Shown: piece after piece, positions 25,801-33,420 of the stretch
Layout: every line of letters starts with the position of its first letter
Position numbering within the stretch: position 1 is the stretch's first letter
Source: Chloroflexota bacterium
Lineage (GTDB): Bacteria > Chloroflexota > UBA6077 > CF-72
DNA length: 64,000 bases
Assembly (NCBI GenBank): GCA_016191465.1
Contig: JACPOP010000015.1
Location: forward strand, 62,001 to 126,000
Direction: 5' to 3'
Position numbers and translations under genes: made by a program
Notes under the pieces: generated by a model
Seen by the model: the letters and a program-made list of their open reading frames with translations, nothing else
The model's database searches: none
What the model was told of the DNA's origin: nothing

Positions 25801-26912
25801 GCCTCTGCCACCAGCGCATCGGGCACGGTCCCCGTCGACGCAGCGGAGCGCAGGCGTTGGGCAAGACCCGTCGCGGCCTCATAGCCCGTGTTGATGCCCA
25901 CGTTCTGCAACCTGTCGGCCAGGTCGGTCACCGCCTGCGGCGCCGACGAGGGCGCGGGCAGCGCCGCGGCGGGTGGTCCGTACAGGGGTGGCTTGGAAGC
26001 CGTTCCGCCCAGTGCCGCTGGGGCCGCTGGTGCCACGCTTCCCGCTGGCGCACCAGGGTCAATCTGGCGGAGCCAGCCCTCGGCGGTCGCCGTGGCCGCC
26101 TCATCCCCCTGTCGGTAGCCGTTCCAGACCCTGGCGACATCCGTGTCAGGCAGATTGATGCCCGCGGCGCGGAGCGCACGCTGGAGCTGCGTGATCTCCT
26201 CGTGGTCCGCGTCAAGCACGGCACGGGCCGTCGAGGTGGTATCCCGCTGGAACAGCGGCAGCTTCCGCCCCTGATTGATGACCCCGCTGAAGGCCGCGGC
26301 AATGGGCGCCGCGGGCGCCGCTTCAACCTTCGAGGCGATCCGTGCCACGGTGGAGCCCGATTGTCCCAGCAGCTTGGCCATGCCTGTGGAGATGTTGGCA
26401 CCCTCTGCACCTCCCAGCCGCCGCGCCGCGACCAGCTCGGCGGGCAGGCGCAGCCACGGATTGACCTCCTCCCACGCCTTGTCCCCCTCGCGGAAGGAGT
26501 ACGGGTTGGCCTCCTGCCCCGCGTCGCGCTTCATCTGGTTGAGCGACATCCCCACCAGCGACCGCACGGGCCGCAGGGGCTGGAACAGCGTCTCCAGCGC
26601 CACCCCTGGCACGTTTGCCGCCAGGCGGGCGGCGCCCAGCGCCTTCGTGAGCGGGTTCGGGTTCTGGAGCCCCTCGGGACCCGACCAGTAGCTCAGATCG
26701 TCCCGCAGGCTCTGGCTGCGGTCCACCACATCCTTCGCCAGACCCGTGAAGTCCTCGATCAGCCCCTGCCGCGCCAGTTCCGACTCGGCCCCGATATTGG
26801 GAAGATTCTGGGCAGCCGACTGAAGCGCCGAGATGGCCTGCCCGCCAGGAGACCGACGGGCGCCACGGCCTACGGCCTCACCAAGCGCTTCCAGAAACGA
26901 CGTTTGTGGCAA
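19857..26912 (-). CDS. Giant polyvalent/ejected virion protein (2351 aa)
   Basis: TTG at 26912 is preceded by AAGGA at normal spacing. No better start precedes it. The protein has a helical N-terminus, long Pro/Ala-rich linkers (about residues 290-420 and 520-640), helical modules, a segment like polyvalent-protein domains (LWLDNGLMYMDNSQIV...NQEAIYNLKTGELIF, near 1130-1170), and a late helical block (YYRPLALLSPRFQIFN near 1720) reminiscent of LPD38-type domains. Such very large proteins in podoviruses and some siphoviruses are packaged and ejected with DNA. No RNA polymerase motifs are recognised. It makes up 11 percent of the window. Confidence 0.65.
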   Translation of the reverse strand: MPQTSFLEALGEAVGRGARRSPGGQAISALQSAAQNLPNIGAESELARQGLIEDFTGLAKDVVDRSQSLRDDLSYWSGPEGLQNPNPLTKALGAARLAANVPGVALETLFQPLRPVRSLVGMSLNQMKRDAGQEANPYSFREGDKAWEEVNPWLRLPAELVAARRLGGAEGANISTGMAKLLGQSGSTVARIASKVEAAPAAPIAAAFSGVINQGRKLPLFQRDTTSTARAVLDADHEEITQLQRALRAAGINLPDTDVARVWNGYRQGDEAATATAEGWLRQIDPGAPAGSVAPAAPAALGGTASKPPLYGPPAAALPAPSSAPQAVTDLADRLQNVGINTGYEAATGLAQRLRSAASTGTVPDALVAEAQQQLEIMQGALSRQANPLPRNPLNIQGKVGLGEIARERVQSEARVFPKPEAILRQIETAPLGAAVAPDAAVVTRDLAQSAVRQGPESVFGVPTPQLRQFVAAVDRDLLAGKPVSPQVRQVYTEARSVLERGVPTTAPRPRAAVATAPAPEPAPTLVMPAAPTAAPSTTARRAAPLATPVAEAAPAAAPLAAPEGTRGGLLRQLLDRIGGTSGPQDAAVSPAAAQIPQRQALQQLLGTFGRGRGNRMVGSPADIQPSPTLVSDLFPPVAPAERGIAPQTGPLLGLTEQAQRAVAASPPPPTWASKLSIDEIMQLGASLKDPAAAARTPENMARWATAMFDQVTSELEKLSTQSTEKQLKNLSELAPYIRNGAEYAKASGTPIPENIQGLLDALEAAGATSNRGQQGVNSTAAQALFERVFGGAPSAEGSALAGQGGMSRRQLLTEPDARQALGLPRVEVPEGEVYKLFRVGVSNPVTVAQRTLNALRAQADDSIARLRTLWQTYETVPNELKQTIQKQEQYLLQAARDVAREGGYTVRPYGEITEPRLLNTFTAARPSTNTSASPPAEAAVLSYYDRMRGIRGSVDQDIALAEELGIAEPIRAQVAAGKRAATIEQQIVEQVARENPDAVDSSLRSAIKSVIADAKNQVRPVVSPEAAAEIAATRSQGGAAAAGKSVLPHELPEPLYVKAVDVAKRDGGATLSPETLEPVPTTEGYSLSPIKDTERTVPLKDFTTTVLRDWVRTRWQEGNLIGLWLDNGLMYMDNSQIVRDFKQAVQMGQAANQEAIYNLKTGELIFLRGAGKVTPEVQAILRQGEAVLRPPAERELRGIMDRLALSNETLDQFLQWYAESPASFDSWVRNAFSWSQKSDTGRLINRASALFRDVAADPAVKARLGGATVAGFAPTPSVDADGNVTYTSGGFNPLNAAVVLGLRPGQLTTLKNGAWAVVTSAAKAPAGRAARDVRLLIPTTSLEALGSTAKALGDLADSVLKQPMAFWRTTGPQGEMLAANLSNFRPTKNLVGQMAAVAQRMGAPKMLSVEFGQGKEPVARAAFDTLQEAELAAAALQKTGHFLQVGIEPNAGFNESAFRVTAIAQTPQQAAGSFYPAAAEAWRTKTAQVTRDALAQAGVTPFFSDVIGARITTFEGKDLTTRAAQTQLPSTIGQAPAPAPGALAPPAANAVPVPAAPGGAAPQQLAPAVDASKALFGTGVDVTKLDRAASRIGGAVQTVQDDTALARETLDALGAAQGRTFSTVYDFLKDRAAVSRALELPATQAGVGKLKTLDAKYQQDLLAPNAQTGTLADRLAVARQRDIERAAGGQNWLERVGDALGTNPVFKALGTYNRYYRPLALLSPRFQIFNVTDQAFKSWIGEGIQPWLKGSTVAEYLGAWEQLKDPARAGELSRTGFGKGRFRIGDKLVGTNEGVNLIEAPRSVVDGFGRSMELAWQRVPFLRTAEQKSRALTSYLEESARLSAYIQGKQRSLLQVLPDFARQVEAAAGKEAGLSVLESQGKLGPTQLKGLLGDAPQARQLLNDWNTILRQGDSAGAALADRIHFNYRYQTNFDTFLRSVLLFHVFSTRNLVYYPQILAQNPAVAATIFSYARGTEQQRTERGLTTRSVGMTSGGDLSTKIAETLFGPNAEILSDPLSYLSLYQQLKPLAKQLIKPDPTLTAPGEAIQGLSNAGFSLTPPLQAGLHGVNALSGDQLLGPNSRSLGLIPQAGVLNAVGGLALGRPVNIEGAPAALAGQTNDGAVRRRIAEMAVEAGQPGAYDRFMLDPSSRVYQDAARQAANATALQTLTGWATGAQVQPISGGEKAIRQAQANSAAPTYDPTAGPAAQGQYRLQKSSGLNTELEQMIQTRPGVLLSQMVVQRQAFRNYLDRLGVSYEEASRLAPEQQQKLLRYYIFDLGGETPALASQAYSPTAPAPELGAARRGTPTEQQYLSRYLSASPAERAALMADPDTAFAVTRYLLGRGGRTNP

Positions 26913-26991
26913 CAGATATCCTTAGCAGTCCCATGACGGGGACGAATGAGGGACTTTCAAGAAAGGTGTGAAAATTGAAAGGGGGAATGCT

Positions 26992-27384
26992 ATGAGCCTG
27001 GAACAGGCCCGCGAGAACGAGCGTCGTATGGCCAGGTGGCGGGAGAATGATCCCGAGGCGTACGAAACCCACATGGCACGGATTCGGGCGCTCGGTGAGG
27101 AGTCGCGGCGGGTACACAGCCTTTTGGATGCCGAAGCCGAGCAGAAGCGCCGTGCGCGGGCCGTGGGGGTCATGGGCGCCATGTTCGCCCTGCACTTCGA
27201 GCTCGACCTGTGGGAGGCCTACCACGACGGACAGACCGAGGAGCTCGACGATGTCACCGACCTCCTGCTCGCGGGGGCGGGCGACTTCGACGCGGATATG
27301 CTCGACTTCTACGGCCACCACGAGCTTGACTACTACGTCGGGGAGGAAGTCCAGTTCCCCACCCACGGCGGTCCGACCCCCTAG
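26992..27384 (+). CDS. Reverse-oriented acidic protein (moron-like), unknown (130 aa)
   Basis: ATG at 26992 with AAAGGGGG just upstream. The gene is on the plus strand inside the minus-strand late operon, and its 3' end overlaps the convergent lysozyme gene by 4 bp. The N-terminal half is helical and charged (ENERRMARWRENDPEAYE). The C-terminal half is very acidic (TEELDDVTDLLLAGAGDFD and onward to GEEVQ). Morons often encode lysogeny or anti-defence functions, and strong acidity is compatible with a DNA mimic. That is speculation. No family is recognised. Confidence 0.7.
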   Translation: MSLEQARENERRMARWRENDPEAYETHMARIRALGEESRRVHSLLDAEAEQKRRARAVGVMGAMFALHFELDLWEAYHDGQTEELDDVTDLLLAGAGDFDADMLDFYGHHELDYYVGEEVQFPTHGGPTP

Positions 27385-28559
27385 CCGCCCATGTAGGGCC
27401 GCGGGTCGATCAGCGCGTTCTGCGGGTCCCCGTTGATGCCCTTGCTGACCTCGAAGTGGACGTGGGCGAAGCCAGGGCTTCCGCTCTCCCCCAGCGTCCC
27501 CAGCATCGTTGCACCCGCGATCACGGGCGAGCCGACCGCCAGGTTTGGACTGATCGCATCGAAGTGGAAGTACCGTGTGTACAACCCGTTCGGCATCTGC
27601 ACGATCACCCCGTTGCCGCCATTCGGATCATTCGTAATCGCCGCGACGACCCCGTTCTGAAACGCCCGCACGGGCTCATACTTGCCATTGTTGGGCTTGC
27701 CGTTCATCGTCAGGTCCACCCCACGGTGGTTGACAAGGTCAGCGGAAAACTGGGCATCGCCGTAGGGCTTGTTGAACCCGAAGGCCACGCTGTACTGGCT
27801 CGCGGGCGAGGGTCCACCCGAGGCCGCCGTCGGCTGGCTATACGCCTGCCGTGCGGTGCGGAACTTCGTCACGTAACTGTTCCCACTTGTGCCCGCGGCG
27901 TCCGTGGCACCCGTGATGTTGCCCTGGGCGTCAATCGCCCCGAAGTATGCCGCGGCGGCCTTGTCCCAATCCCCGTAACTCTTGTACAGGTCGCTCAGGT
28001 ACCGCGCCCCGCCCCGTAGGCTCTGCTCGGGGTTGTACGGGTCCTGGACGCCGTAGCGACTCGCCGTGGAGTCCATGAGCTGCATCAGGCCCTTGGCCGT
28101 GCCAATGGCCCGCCCGTTGGCATAGTTCATCGGGCTCTCCGCCCGCGCGTTCCCCGACGATTCAATGTCGATGATGCCCGCCAGCACGTCCGCGGGCACC
28201 CCCGTCTCCGCCGAGGCGGTGTCGATCAGGCTGCTGAGCTGCCGCACCGCGGGGTTTCCGCCTGTGCCCACCATTGGCGCGCTGGTAGGCGCCGACGCAG
28301 CGGGTTTGGCCGCGACGGGCGCCCTATTCTGGCTGAGGCTCCCACTCCCAAAGGAGCTGGTCAGGTCCATCGCGGTGGGCCTGTACACGTTGTTGAAGGC
28401 GTTCAGGAACGAGTACCCGTTGAGGCCTTTGGGCGTTGTGTCCGAGAGCCCCCCGTTGAGCGTGAACGGTGAGCTCCGCATTTCGGGCGCCAGGGAGCCC
28501 AGGACCGAGTCAAGACGACTCGACGCATAGTCCGCGACTTCCTGAAGGTGGAATGGCAT
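27381..28559 (-). CDS. Virion peptidoglycan hydrolase: lytic transglycosylase plus M23 endopeptidase
   Basis: 392 aa. Residues about 105-240 form an SLT domain: IIDIESSGN with catalytic E133, then GTAKGLMQLM and YLSDLYKSYGDWDKAAAAY. Residues about 255-392 form an M23 domain with metal ligands H278 and D282 (NHRGVDL) and H366/H368 (HVHFE). One cuts glycan strands, the other peptide cross-links. The N-terminal 100 residues are a linker or virion-binding part. Its location between the portal-side genes and the giant protein suggests it acts during DNA entry rather than lysis. Confidence 0.92.
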   Translation of the reverse strand: MPFHLQEVADYASSRLDSVLGSLAPEMRSSPFTLNGGLSDTTPKGLNGYSFLNAFNNVYRPTAMDLTSSFGSGSLSQNRAPVAAKPAASAPTSAPMVGTGGNPAVRQLSSLIDTASAETGVPADVLAGIIDIESSGNARAESPMNYANGRAIGTAKGLMQLMDSTASRYGVQDPYNPEQSLRGGARYLSDLYKSYGDWDKAAAAYFGAIDAQGNITGATDAAGTSGNSYVTKFRTARQAYSQPTAASGGPSPASQYSVAFGFNKPYGDAQFSADLVNHRGVDLTMNGKPNNGKYEPVRAFQNGVVAAITNDPNGGNGVIVQMPNGLYTRYFHFDAISPNLAVGSPVIAGATMLGTLGESGSPGFAHVHFEVSKGINGDPQNALIDPRPYMGG

Positions 28560-28565
28560 ACAGGC

Positions 28566-28898
28566 CTAGAGGCCGACGAACTTCACGCGGCCCATGGACG
28601 CCTGGGGGCGCTCGCCACGGTCCGTGGGGCTGAGGTCGGTGTAGTCCTTGAACGGATCGGCCCCGCTCTGCGTGGCGCCCGTCAGGTAGTCCAGGAACGA
28701 GGCCGTCGGTTGACGGGCCGCGTCCGACTGGTACCCCTGGTAGTACCGATTCTGGCTCCGCAGCAGGTAGTCCAGGAAGTTCTTTCCACGGCCCTGCTGC
28801 TGGCCCACGAACCGTCCGTACGCCGCGCCAGGCTCCTGGAGCAGGATGGACCGCTCGAAGTCAGAGCCGCCGAAGTTGGGGAAGGCGTACGGGTCCAT
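28566..28898 (-). CDS. Small late protein, unknown (110 aa)
   Basis: ATG at 28898, 3 bp after the upstream stop and 6 bp before the next gene, so co-translated. It is rich in Tyr, Gln, Gly and Asp (NFLDYLLRSQNRYYQGYQ) and probably flexible. It is presumably a minor virion component. Confidence 0.55.
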   Translation of the reverse strand: MDPYAFPNFGGSDFERSILLQEPGAAYGRFVGQQQGRGKNFLDYLLRSQNRYYQGYQSDAARQPTASFLDYLTGATQSGADPFKDYTDLSPTDRGERPQASMGRVKFVGL

Positions 28899-28901
28899 CC
28901 G

Positions 28902-29834
28902 TTAGCCCATCAACGGCCCGTTGTTGGGCGCGAACCTCGGGTCACGGTATCGGAGCGCGGCTGCGGCAGCCGCCGCGGCTGCGGCAGCCGCCGCGGGTGC
29001 TGCCGCGGGTGCTGCCGCGGGGGCAGAGGCAGGTGCTGCCGCGGGTGCTGCCGCGGGGGCAGAGGCAGGTGCTGCCGCGGGTGCTGCCGCGGGTGCTGCC
29101 GCGGGTGCTGCCGCGGGCCTCGGTGCCGTACCCATCAGGCGATTCTTCTCCTCCTGGCTCATCGTGATCTGGTTGATCGGCGTGCCCGTGCTCCCGATGC
29201 CCTGGAGCATCTTGGCCGCTGCCGCGATGAACGACTGCCGTTGCTGGTCCTGGAGCGGCAGGCCCTCAAAGCCCTGCGCCGCCGATTGCAGCATCGACTG
29301 AAGCCCTCGACCGATGAACGAGCTCACGTTCGGCGCGTACAGCGAGTACAGCATCCGCGCAAACGTCGCGGGACTCTCCTGGGCGGAGAGCTGGGCCGCG
29401 GCCTGGATGCCACTGGTGTCTCCGCTGAAGGTGTCCTGGAGCTGCTTCAGCACCGAGCTAATGTCGCCAAACTTGACATACGCCGAGGGCGAGCCCTCGC
29501 CGCCAAAGTAGCCCTTGATGACTCCCTGGGCGTAGTCCCTGAAGTTGCCCGCGTTCATGGAGCCATTGCCCAGAATCTGTTGAAGCTGGAACTGATCTCC
29601 CACCCCCTGGGCGCGTTGCTGGAGGAAGGACGAGACAGGACCAGCGCCCAGGCCCGTGCCCACAGAACCCTGAAGGCTCCGCAGGTACGGCGAGAGCGCC
29701 GCTTCGCGGTTGAGGCCACCGAACGGATTATCAGGGGAGTAGTTCCCCTCGGTGCCGTCGCCCAGGCTGTCGTCCAGCGCGGAGTTCTTTGGCTTGTAGG
29801 GGTTGAAAACGGAGTTATCGTAGGGGCCTGGCAC
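28902..29834 (-). CDS. Late protein with C-terminal Ala-Pro repeat tail (310 aa)
   Basis: GTG start at 29834. Residues 1-230 are mixed helical and Gly-rich (QGVGDQFQLQQILGNGSMN). Residues about 238-295 are a low-complexity AAAPAAAP/ASAP tail ending in poly-Ala, coded by an imperfect 12-bp DNA repeat, and the last residues LRYRDPRFAPNN are normal again. It lies between the portal and lysozyme genes and is probably a minor virion or internal protein. No domain is recognised. Confidence 0.6.
   Translation of the reverse strand: MPGPYDNSVFNPYKPKNSALDDSLGDGTEGNYSPDNPFGGLNREAALSPYLRSLQGSVGTGLGAGPVSSFLQQRAQGVGDQFQLQQILGNGSMNAGNFRDYAQGVIKGYFGGEGSPSAYVKFGDISSVLKQLQDTFSGDTSGIQAAAQLSAQESPATFARMLYSLYAPNVSSFIGRGLQSMLQSAAQGFEGLPLQDQQRQSFIAAAAKMLQGIGSTGTPINQITMSQEEKNRLMGTAPRPAAAPAAAPAAAPAAAPASAPAAAPAAAPASAPAAAPAAAPAAAAAAAAAAAAALRYRDPRFAPNNGPLMG
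28961..29120. repeat. 12-bp tandem repeat GGTGCTGCCGCG and variants
   Basis: About a dozen imperfect units, some read GGGGCAGAGGCA. They code for the Ala-Pro tail of the minus-strand gene. In the plus strand they give an artificial Ala/Gly frame. They are prone to unit-number variation. Confidence 0.85.
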
Positions 29835-29861
29835 GGAAAGAACCTCGGTGGAGTGGGGTGG

Positions 29862-31664
29862 TTACTGAAGGGGAAGCTGCAACGATTGGGGGTCGGGTGG
29901 TCCTGACGCCTGCGGACCCATCGCCTCCATGCCTGGAGGCAGGCCCGACACCGCGCCCATCTGCGGCGGCAGCGCGTTCGGCGGCAGCATGGTGTTATCG
30001 GGCGGGACGCCGCCCCCCTGCGGGGGCGGTGCACCAGGTCCGCCAGGCGGCGCTTGGCCGCTGGTGGAGGCCTGAATCTGCTGGACGATAGCCATCAGGT
30101 CCGTGACGCTGAAGCCCATCGCCTGGGCCTGCTTTTGCAGCGCCATGGCCGAGGCCACTTTGACGATGCTCTGGTCCATGTAGGCTAGCTCGCCTAAGAC
30201 CTTGGTGTTCTCCGCAATCGGATTGTCCAGGTCCAGGTACTTCTCGCGGGCCGTTTCGGCCGAGATCAGGTTGTCCCGCTTCAGGCCAATCGCCATCTGG
30301 ACCTTCGCCGCTTCGTCGCGGGGGGTGATGTCCTTGAACGCGACGACGAGCCGTGGGTTGTTCAACGCCTGGACTTCGAGCTTGCTGACTTTGACGCCGC
30401 CGAGCTGCTGGCCCGAGCGGTCCGTGGTCACCACGTCCATGTCGGTACCGAAGGCCACGAACAGCTCCAGCATCTTCCGATACAGGATGGTGTAGTACGT
30501 TTCCAGCCCCCGCAGGTACGGGTACAGCAGGTCCCGCGCGCTGCCTTGCAGCACGTTGGCCAGGAAGCCCGTCAGGTTGGTGGCGTTATCCCCGAACAGG
30601 ATCGACGGGATGGTGCCGCGCTCGACGCGCGAGCGGTATGAGTCGGCCAGGATTTTCAGGTCTTCGAGCTTGGGACCGACACGGAGGATGTCCAGCTTGT
30701 CACTCGCGGCCAGGATGTTCCGCCCGCCGCTGCGCAGGTCCAGCTCGACCGTCTCGCCCTCGGCGTTGGTGTACAGCACCACGGGCGGCTCAGCCTCCTT
30801 CGCCACGAGGGTGTGCAGCATGGTGAGCACCTTCTCCTCGTTGCGAATCTGGCCCTTGACAATGTCCAGGATGCCCTGGCCCACGTACTTGGTGTAGTTC
30901 GCCGTATCGCTCGCCGTGGCGCGGTAGAACGCCCCAGGCCCCAGGCCGACAACCCACGGCACGCCAAACGGGTAGCCGTGCTTGGCGGGCTTCTTCAGCC
31001 AGCCCTTGTCGGTGGCCACGGCCATCTGCTCGCGGTCGTAGTAGCCGTACAGCTTGAGCTTCTCGGACTCGGCCCCGTCCCCGAGCAGCTTCTCGGCGTC
31101 CTTGCCCCAGTCCGCCAGCAGCTCGCCCGCGGTGGTGTCCGTGATCGTCGTGACGCGGTACAGGTCCTTGCGGGAGTAGGTGGGGTACACCTGGATCGGA
31201 TCAAACAGCGTGTAGTCCCACAGGAAGCTGTCGTGCTCGTCGGGCGTGTCGTTCAGCAGGATGCGGCCTGTGATCCAGCCGCGCAGGAAGATGCTCTGCG
31301 CCTCGTCATACGCCAGCGGCGCCCGCGCCCCCTGGGCGTGCCGCAGGGCCATCTCGAAGCGCGCGGCCTTCAACAGGTCCTCGGTCCGCTCCGCCTGCTC
31401 CTTGACCGACTGGGCGGCCACGATGTTGATGGTTGGCTCCTGGGAGCCCGCCATCGCGGACAGCTTCCGCACCACAATCGCCCCGTCGTTCGAGAGGACC
31501 GAGATGGCATCGGGGTCCTCGGTGTTGACCTCCCCATCCTGCTCCACCAGGTCCTGGGTGTCCTTCATCCGCAGGTCCCGCTGCGCCCAGAAGGTCTGGT
31601 CCGACTTGGAGAGCGCGACAACCTCCTGCGGGTCCGTCAGTTTGCGCGTCTTTGCTGGAACCAC
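29862..31664 (-). CDS. Portal protein
   Basis: 600 aa, GTG start at 31664, following TerL by 6 bp. It has the look of podovirus-type portals: an N-terminal helical region, a wing with WDYTLFDPIQVYPTYSRKDL, a stem/clip region, YRSRVERGTIPSILFG...TGFLANVLQGSARDLLYPY and a Pro/Gly-rich C-terminal tail (PPGGPGAPPPQGGG). The dodecameric portal is the DNA channel and docking site for terminase. Position and size support the call. Confidence 0.8.
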   Translation of the reverse strand: MVPAKTRKLTDPQEVVALSKSDQTFWAQRDLRMKDTQDLVEQDGEVNTEDPDAISVLSNDGAIVVRKLSAMAGSQEPTINIVAAQSVKEQAERTEDLLKAARFEMALRHAQGARAPLAYDEAQSIFLRGWITGRILLNDTPDEHDSFLWDYTLFDPIQVYPTYSRKDLYRVTTITDTTAGELLADWGKDAEKLLGDGAESEKLKLYGYYDREQMAVATDKGWLKKPAKHGYPFGVPWVVGLGPGAFYRATASDTANYTKYVGQGILDIVKGQIRNEEKVLTMLHTLVAKEAEPPVVLYTNAEGETVELDLRSGGRNILAASDKLDILRVGPKLEDLKILADSYRSRVERGTIPSILFGDNATNLTGFLANVLQGSARDLLYPYLRGLETYYTILYRKMLELFVAFGTDMDVVTTDRSGQQLGGVKVSKLEVQALNNPRLVVAFKDITPRDEAAKVQMAIGLKRDNLISAETAREKYLDLDNPIAENTKVLGELAYMDQSIVKVASAMALQKQAQAMGFSVTDLMAIVQQIQASTSGQAPPGGPGAPPPQGGGVPPDNTMLPPNALPPQMGAVSGLPPGMEAMGPQASGPPDPQSLQLPLQ

Positions 31665-31670
31665 GTGTGC

Positions 31671-33218
31671 CTACCCCTGCTCCGCGGCCATGATGGCCCG
31701 CTCTTTCTTGCCCCGTGCCAGCCACCGATTCGCCCGCTCCCAGGCGGGCACGTAGCGCTTCATGGCGCCCCGCTTCCGCCTGATGTCCGAGAGGCCGAAC
31801 TGCTCCACGAGACCGTAGGCCACCGCTTTGGCAGCATCGTTGTTTCGGTCGTACGGCTTGGTCGCAATCGCCAGGCCGCCGTCGTCCGTCGGGTACTGGT
31901 AGCCCTTGCTCAATTCCCAGATCAGCCCGTTGCAGCGCCGCGAGACAAACAGCCGCGGCTCGTGGGTCAGCGGGTCCACCCGCAGGAACGTCCGCGTGCG
32001 GGCGATGCCGTCCTCGATCCCCACGGGGTTCGTTCGGATCGGCAGGTGGGTGGACCCCTGCCAGACCTCCAGTGGCGCCCGCGAGGCGCCCGCGTGGGTT
32101 TTGGAAGCGATGTCCATCACCAGGTGCGAGACGAACTTCCACAGCGAGTTGTTCTGGGCGATCTGGATGACCTCCTCGTTGATGAGGCCGCGGGCGTAAA
32201 TCTCGTCCAGGATGTACACGTGGTCCTGGATGATCGCCACGAACTCGACCGCGTAGGCGTGGGCGTAGCCAGGATCAATCCACAGCCCCACCTGGTGCTC
32301 GCTGGGCGCGGCGCGGAGCTGGCGGATCGCCCACTCGATCTTGTCGTCCCGCACGTTGGCGGTCGTCGAGAACTCGGGGAACACCAGGCCGCGCGGCGGC
32401 ATCGGCTTGCCCGCGATGCGCTCCGAGAACACCTCGGGCGGCATCGACTTCTCCATCGACAGAATCTCGGGGTCCTTCCGACCCTTCGGGTAGATCGCCA
32501 GGTTGGACCAGGAGGGGAGCGAGAAGCTCACCCCGCCCATGTCATTGGCCACCTGCCAGGCGCTCCACGTCTCGGGGTACCAGCCCACCGAGCCCTCGAA
32601 GGTGCCGCTGATGAACAGCCGACCACGCTTCTCCGCGATGCGGCCACGCGCCCGCAGCAGCGCCTCGTACGGCTGCTGCCCCGCCTCAACCATGAGCAGC
32701 ACGTCGGGCGCCTCGCCCGCCATCTTCTCAGGGTCCGAGGCGCTCTTGGTCACCACGCGGACACCACCCTGGAGCAGCATGTTCCACGGCCCAGGCCCAT
32801 TGGGCATGTTGGCCGAGACGACGCCACCAATGGCGTCCGCGTTTCGGTAGATGTACCGAAACTCATGACGGGCCTGCTCGTAGTCAGGCCCCAGAATCCA
32901 GATCAGGGAGGACCAGGGAAAGAGGCTGTAGCCGTAGTCCGCCGTGAGCTCCGACTTGCCTGCCCGCTCACCGCCCGCGACCAGCAGGATGCGCGCCTCT
33001 TCGCCGTCATGTCCCCTCGCCAGGAAGATCGGCATCTGCTCCTGGTTCAAGTACCTGCCACTCAGTTTCAGCAGCTCCGTCCGCAACGGCACCGTCGGGG
33101 TCGTCCCAAGGATGTCCCGCAGGGAGGGCGGTGCTGTCAGGGTCGGCGCGGGGGACAAGGCGGGCCTTTCTGGCAAGGCGCTCGATGGCCTTGACGAACT
33201 TGTCGCTGGAATCCTCAC
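31671..33218 (-). CDS. terL: Terminase large subunit (ATPase-nuclease)
   Basis: Walker A GGERAGKS (82-89), Walker B DVLLMVEA (about 167), then the RNase H-like nuclease with WIDPGYAH (about 312), LVMDIASK and NDAAKAVAYG. It packages DNA into proheads through the portal. The furthest GTG (33218) overlaps the small-subunit gene by 212 bp. An ATG at 33035 would leave only 29 bp of overlap but its AGGAG is just 3 bp away, and a GTG at 33092 also exists, so the start is uncertain. Confidence 0.92.
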   Translation of the reverse strand: MRIPATSSSRPSSALPERPALSPAPTLTAPPSLRDILGTTPTVPLRTELLKLSGRYLNQEQMPIFLARGHDGEEARILLVAGGERAGKSELTADYGYSLFPWSSLIWILGPDYEQARHEFRYIYRNADAIGGVVSANMPNGPGPWNMLLQGGVRVVTKSASDPEKMAGEAPDVLLMVEAGQQPYEALLRARGRIAEKRGRLFISGTFEGSVGWYPETWSAWQVANDMGGVSFSLPSWSNLAIYPKGRKDPEILSMEKSMPPEVFSERIAGKPMPPRGLVFPEFSTTANVRDDKIEWAIRQLRAAPSEHQVGLWIDPGYAHAYAVEFVAIIQDHVYILDEIYARGLINEEVIQIAQNNSLWKFVSHLVMDIASKTHAGASRAPLEVWQGSTHLPIRTNPVGIEDGIARTRTFLRVDPLTHEPRLFVSRRCNGLIWELSKGYQYPTDDGGLAIATKPYDRNNDAAKAVAYGLVEQFGLSDIRRKRGAMKRYVPAWERANRWLARGKKERAIMAAEQG

Positions 33219-33408
33219 GCCGCTCGACGGGCTTCCCGAGGCGGCGATCCACCAGGTAGATCAGTGCCTGACGGTCGCCCTGGCGGGCGAGGTCCGAGAG
33301 GCGGCGGATGTACTCGGGCAGGTTGGAATCCAGGTACCGATCCACCTGGTCGGTGGCCTCACCCGCGGAGCGCGGCTTCGGGGGCCGCCCTGGCTTCCCG
33401 TTCGCCAC
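33007..33408 (-). CDS. terS: Terminase small subunit-like protein (133 aa)
   Basis: It has a basic Pro-rich N-terminus (GKPGRPPKPRS) and then RYLDSNLPEYIRRLSDLARQGDRQALIYLVDRRLGKP. The LAxxGDxxAxxxLxDRxLGKP pattern occurs in TerS and related DNA-binding proteins. It lies directly upstream of terL. The acidic C-terminal tail is covered by the possible 5' end of terL. Confidence 0.65.
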   Translation of the reverse strand: MANGKPGRPPKPRSAGEATDQVDRYLDSNLPEYIRRLSDLARQGDRQALIYLVDRRLGKPVERREDSSDKFVKAIERLARKARLVPRADPDSTALPAGHPWDDPDGAVADGAAETEWQVLEPGADADLPGEGT

Positions 33409-33420
33409 GCGGTGAAGACC

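Noticed and set aside
28921-29301. Plus-strand Ala/Gly-rich frame
   Set aside because: Read through the 12-bp satellite. The minus frame ends in normal sequence and fits the late operon.
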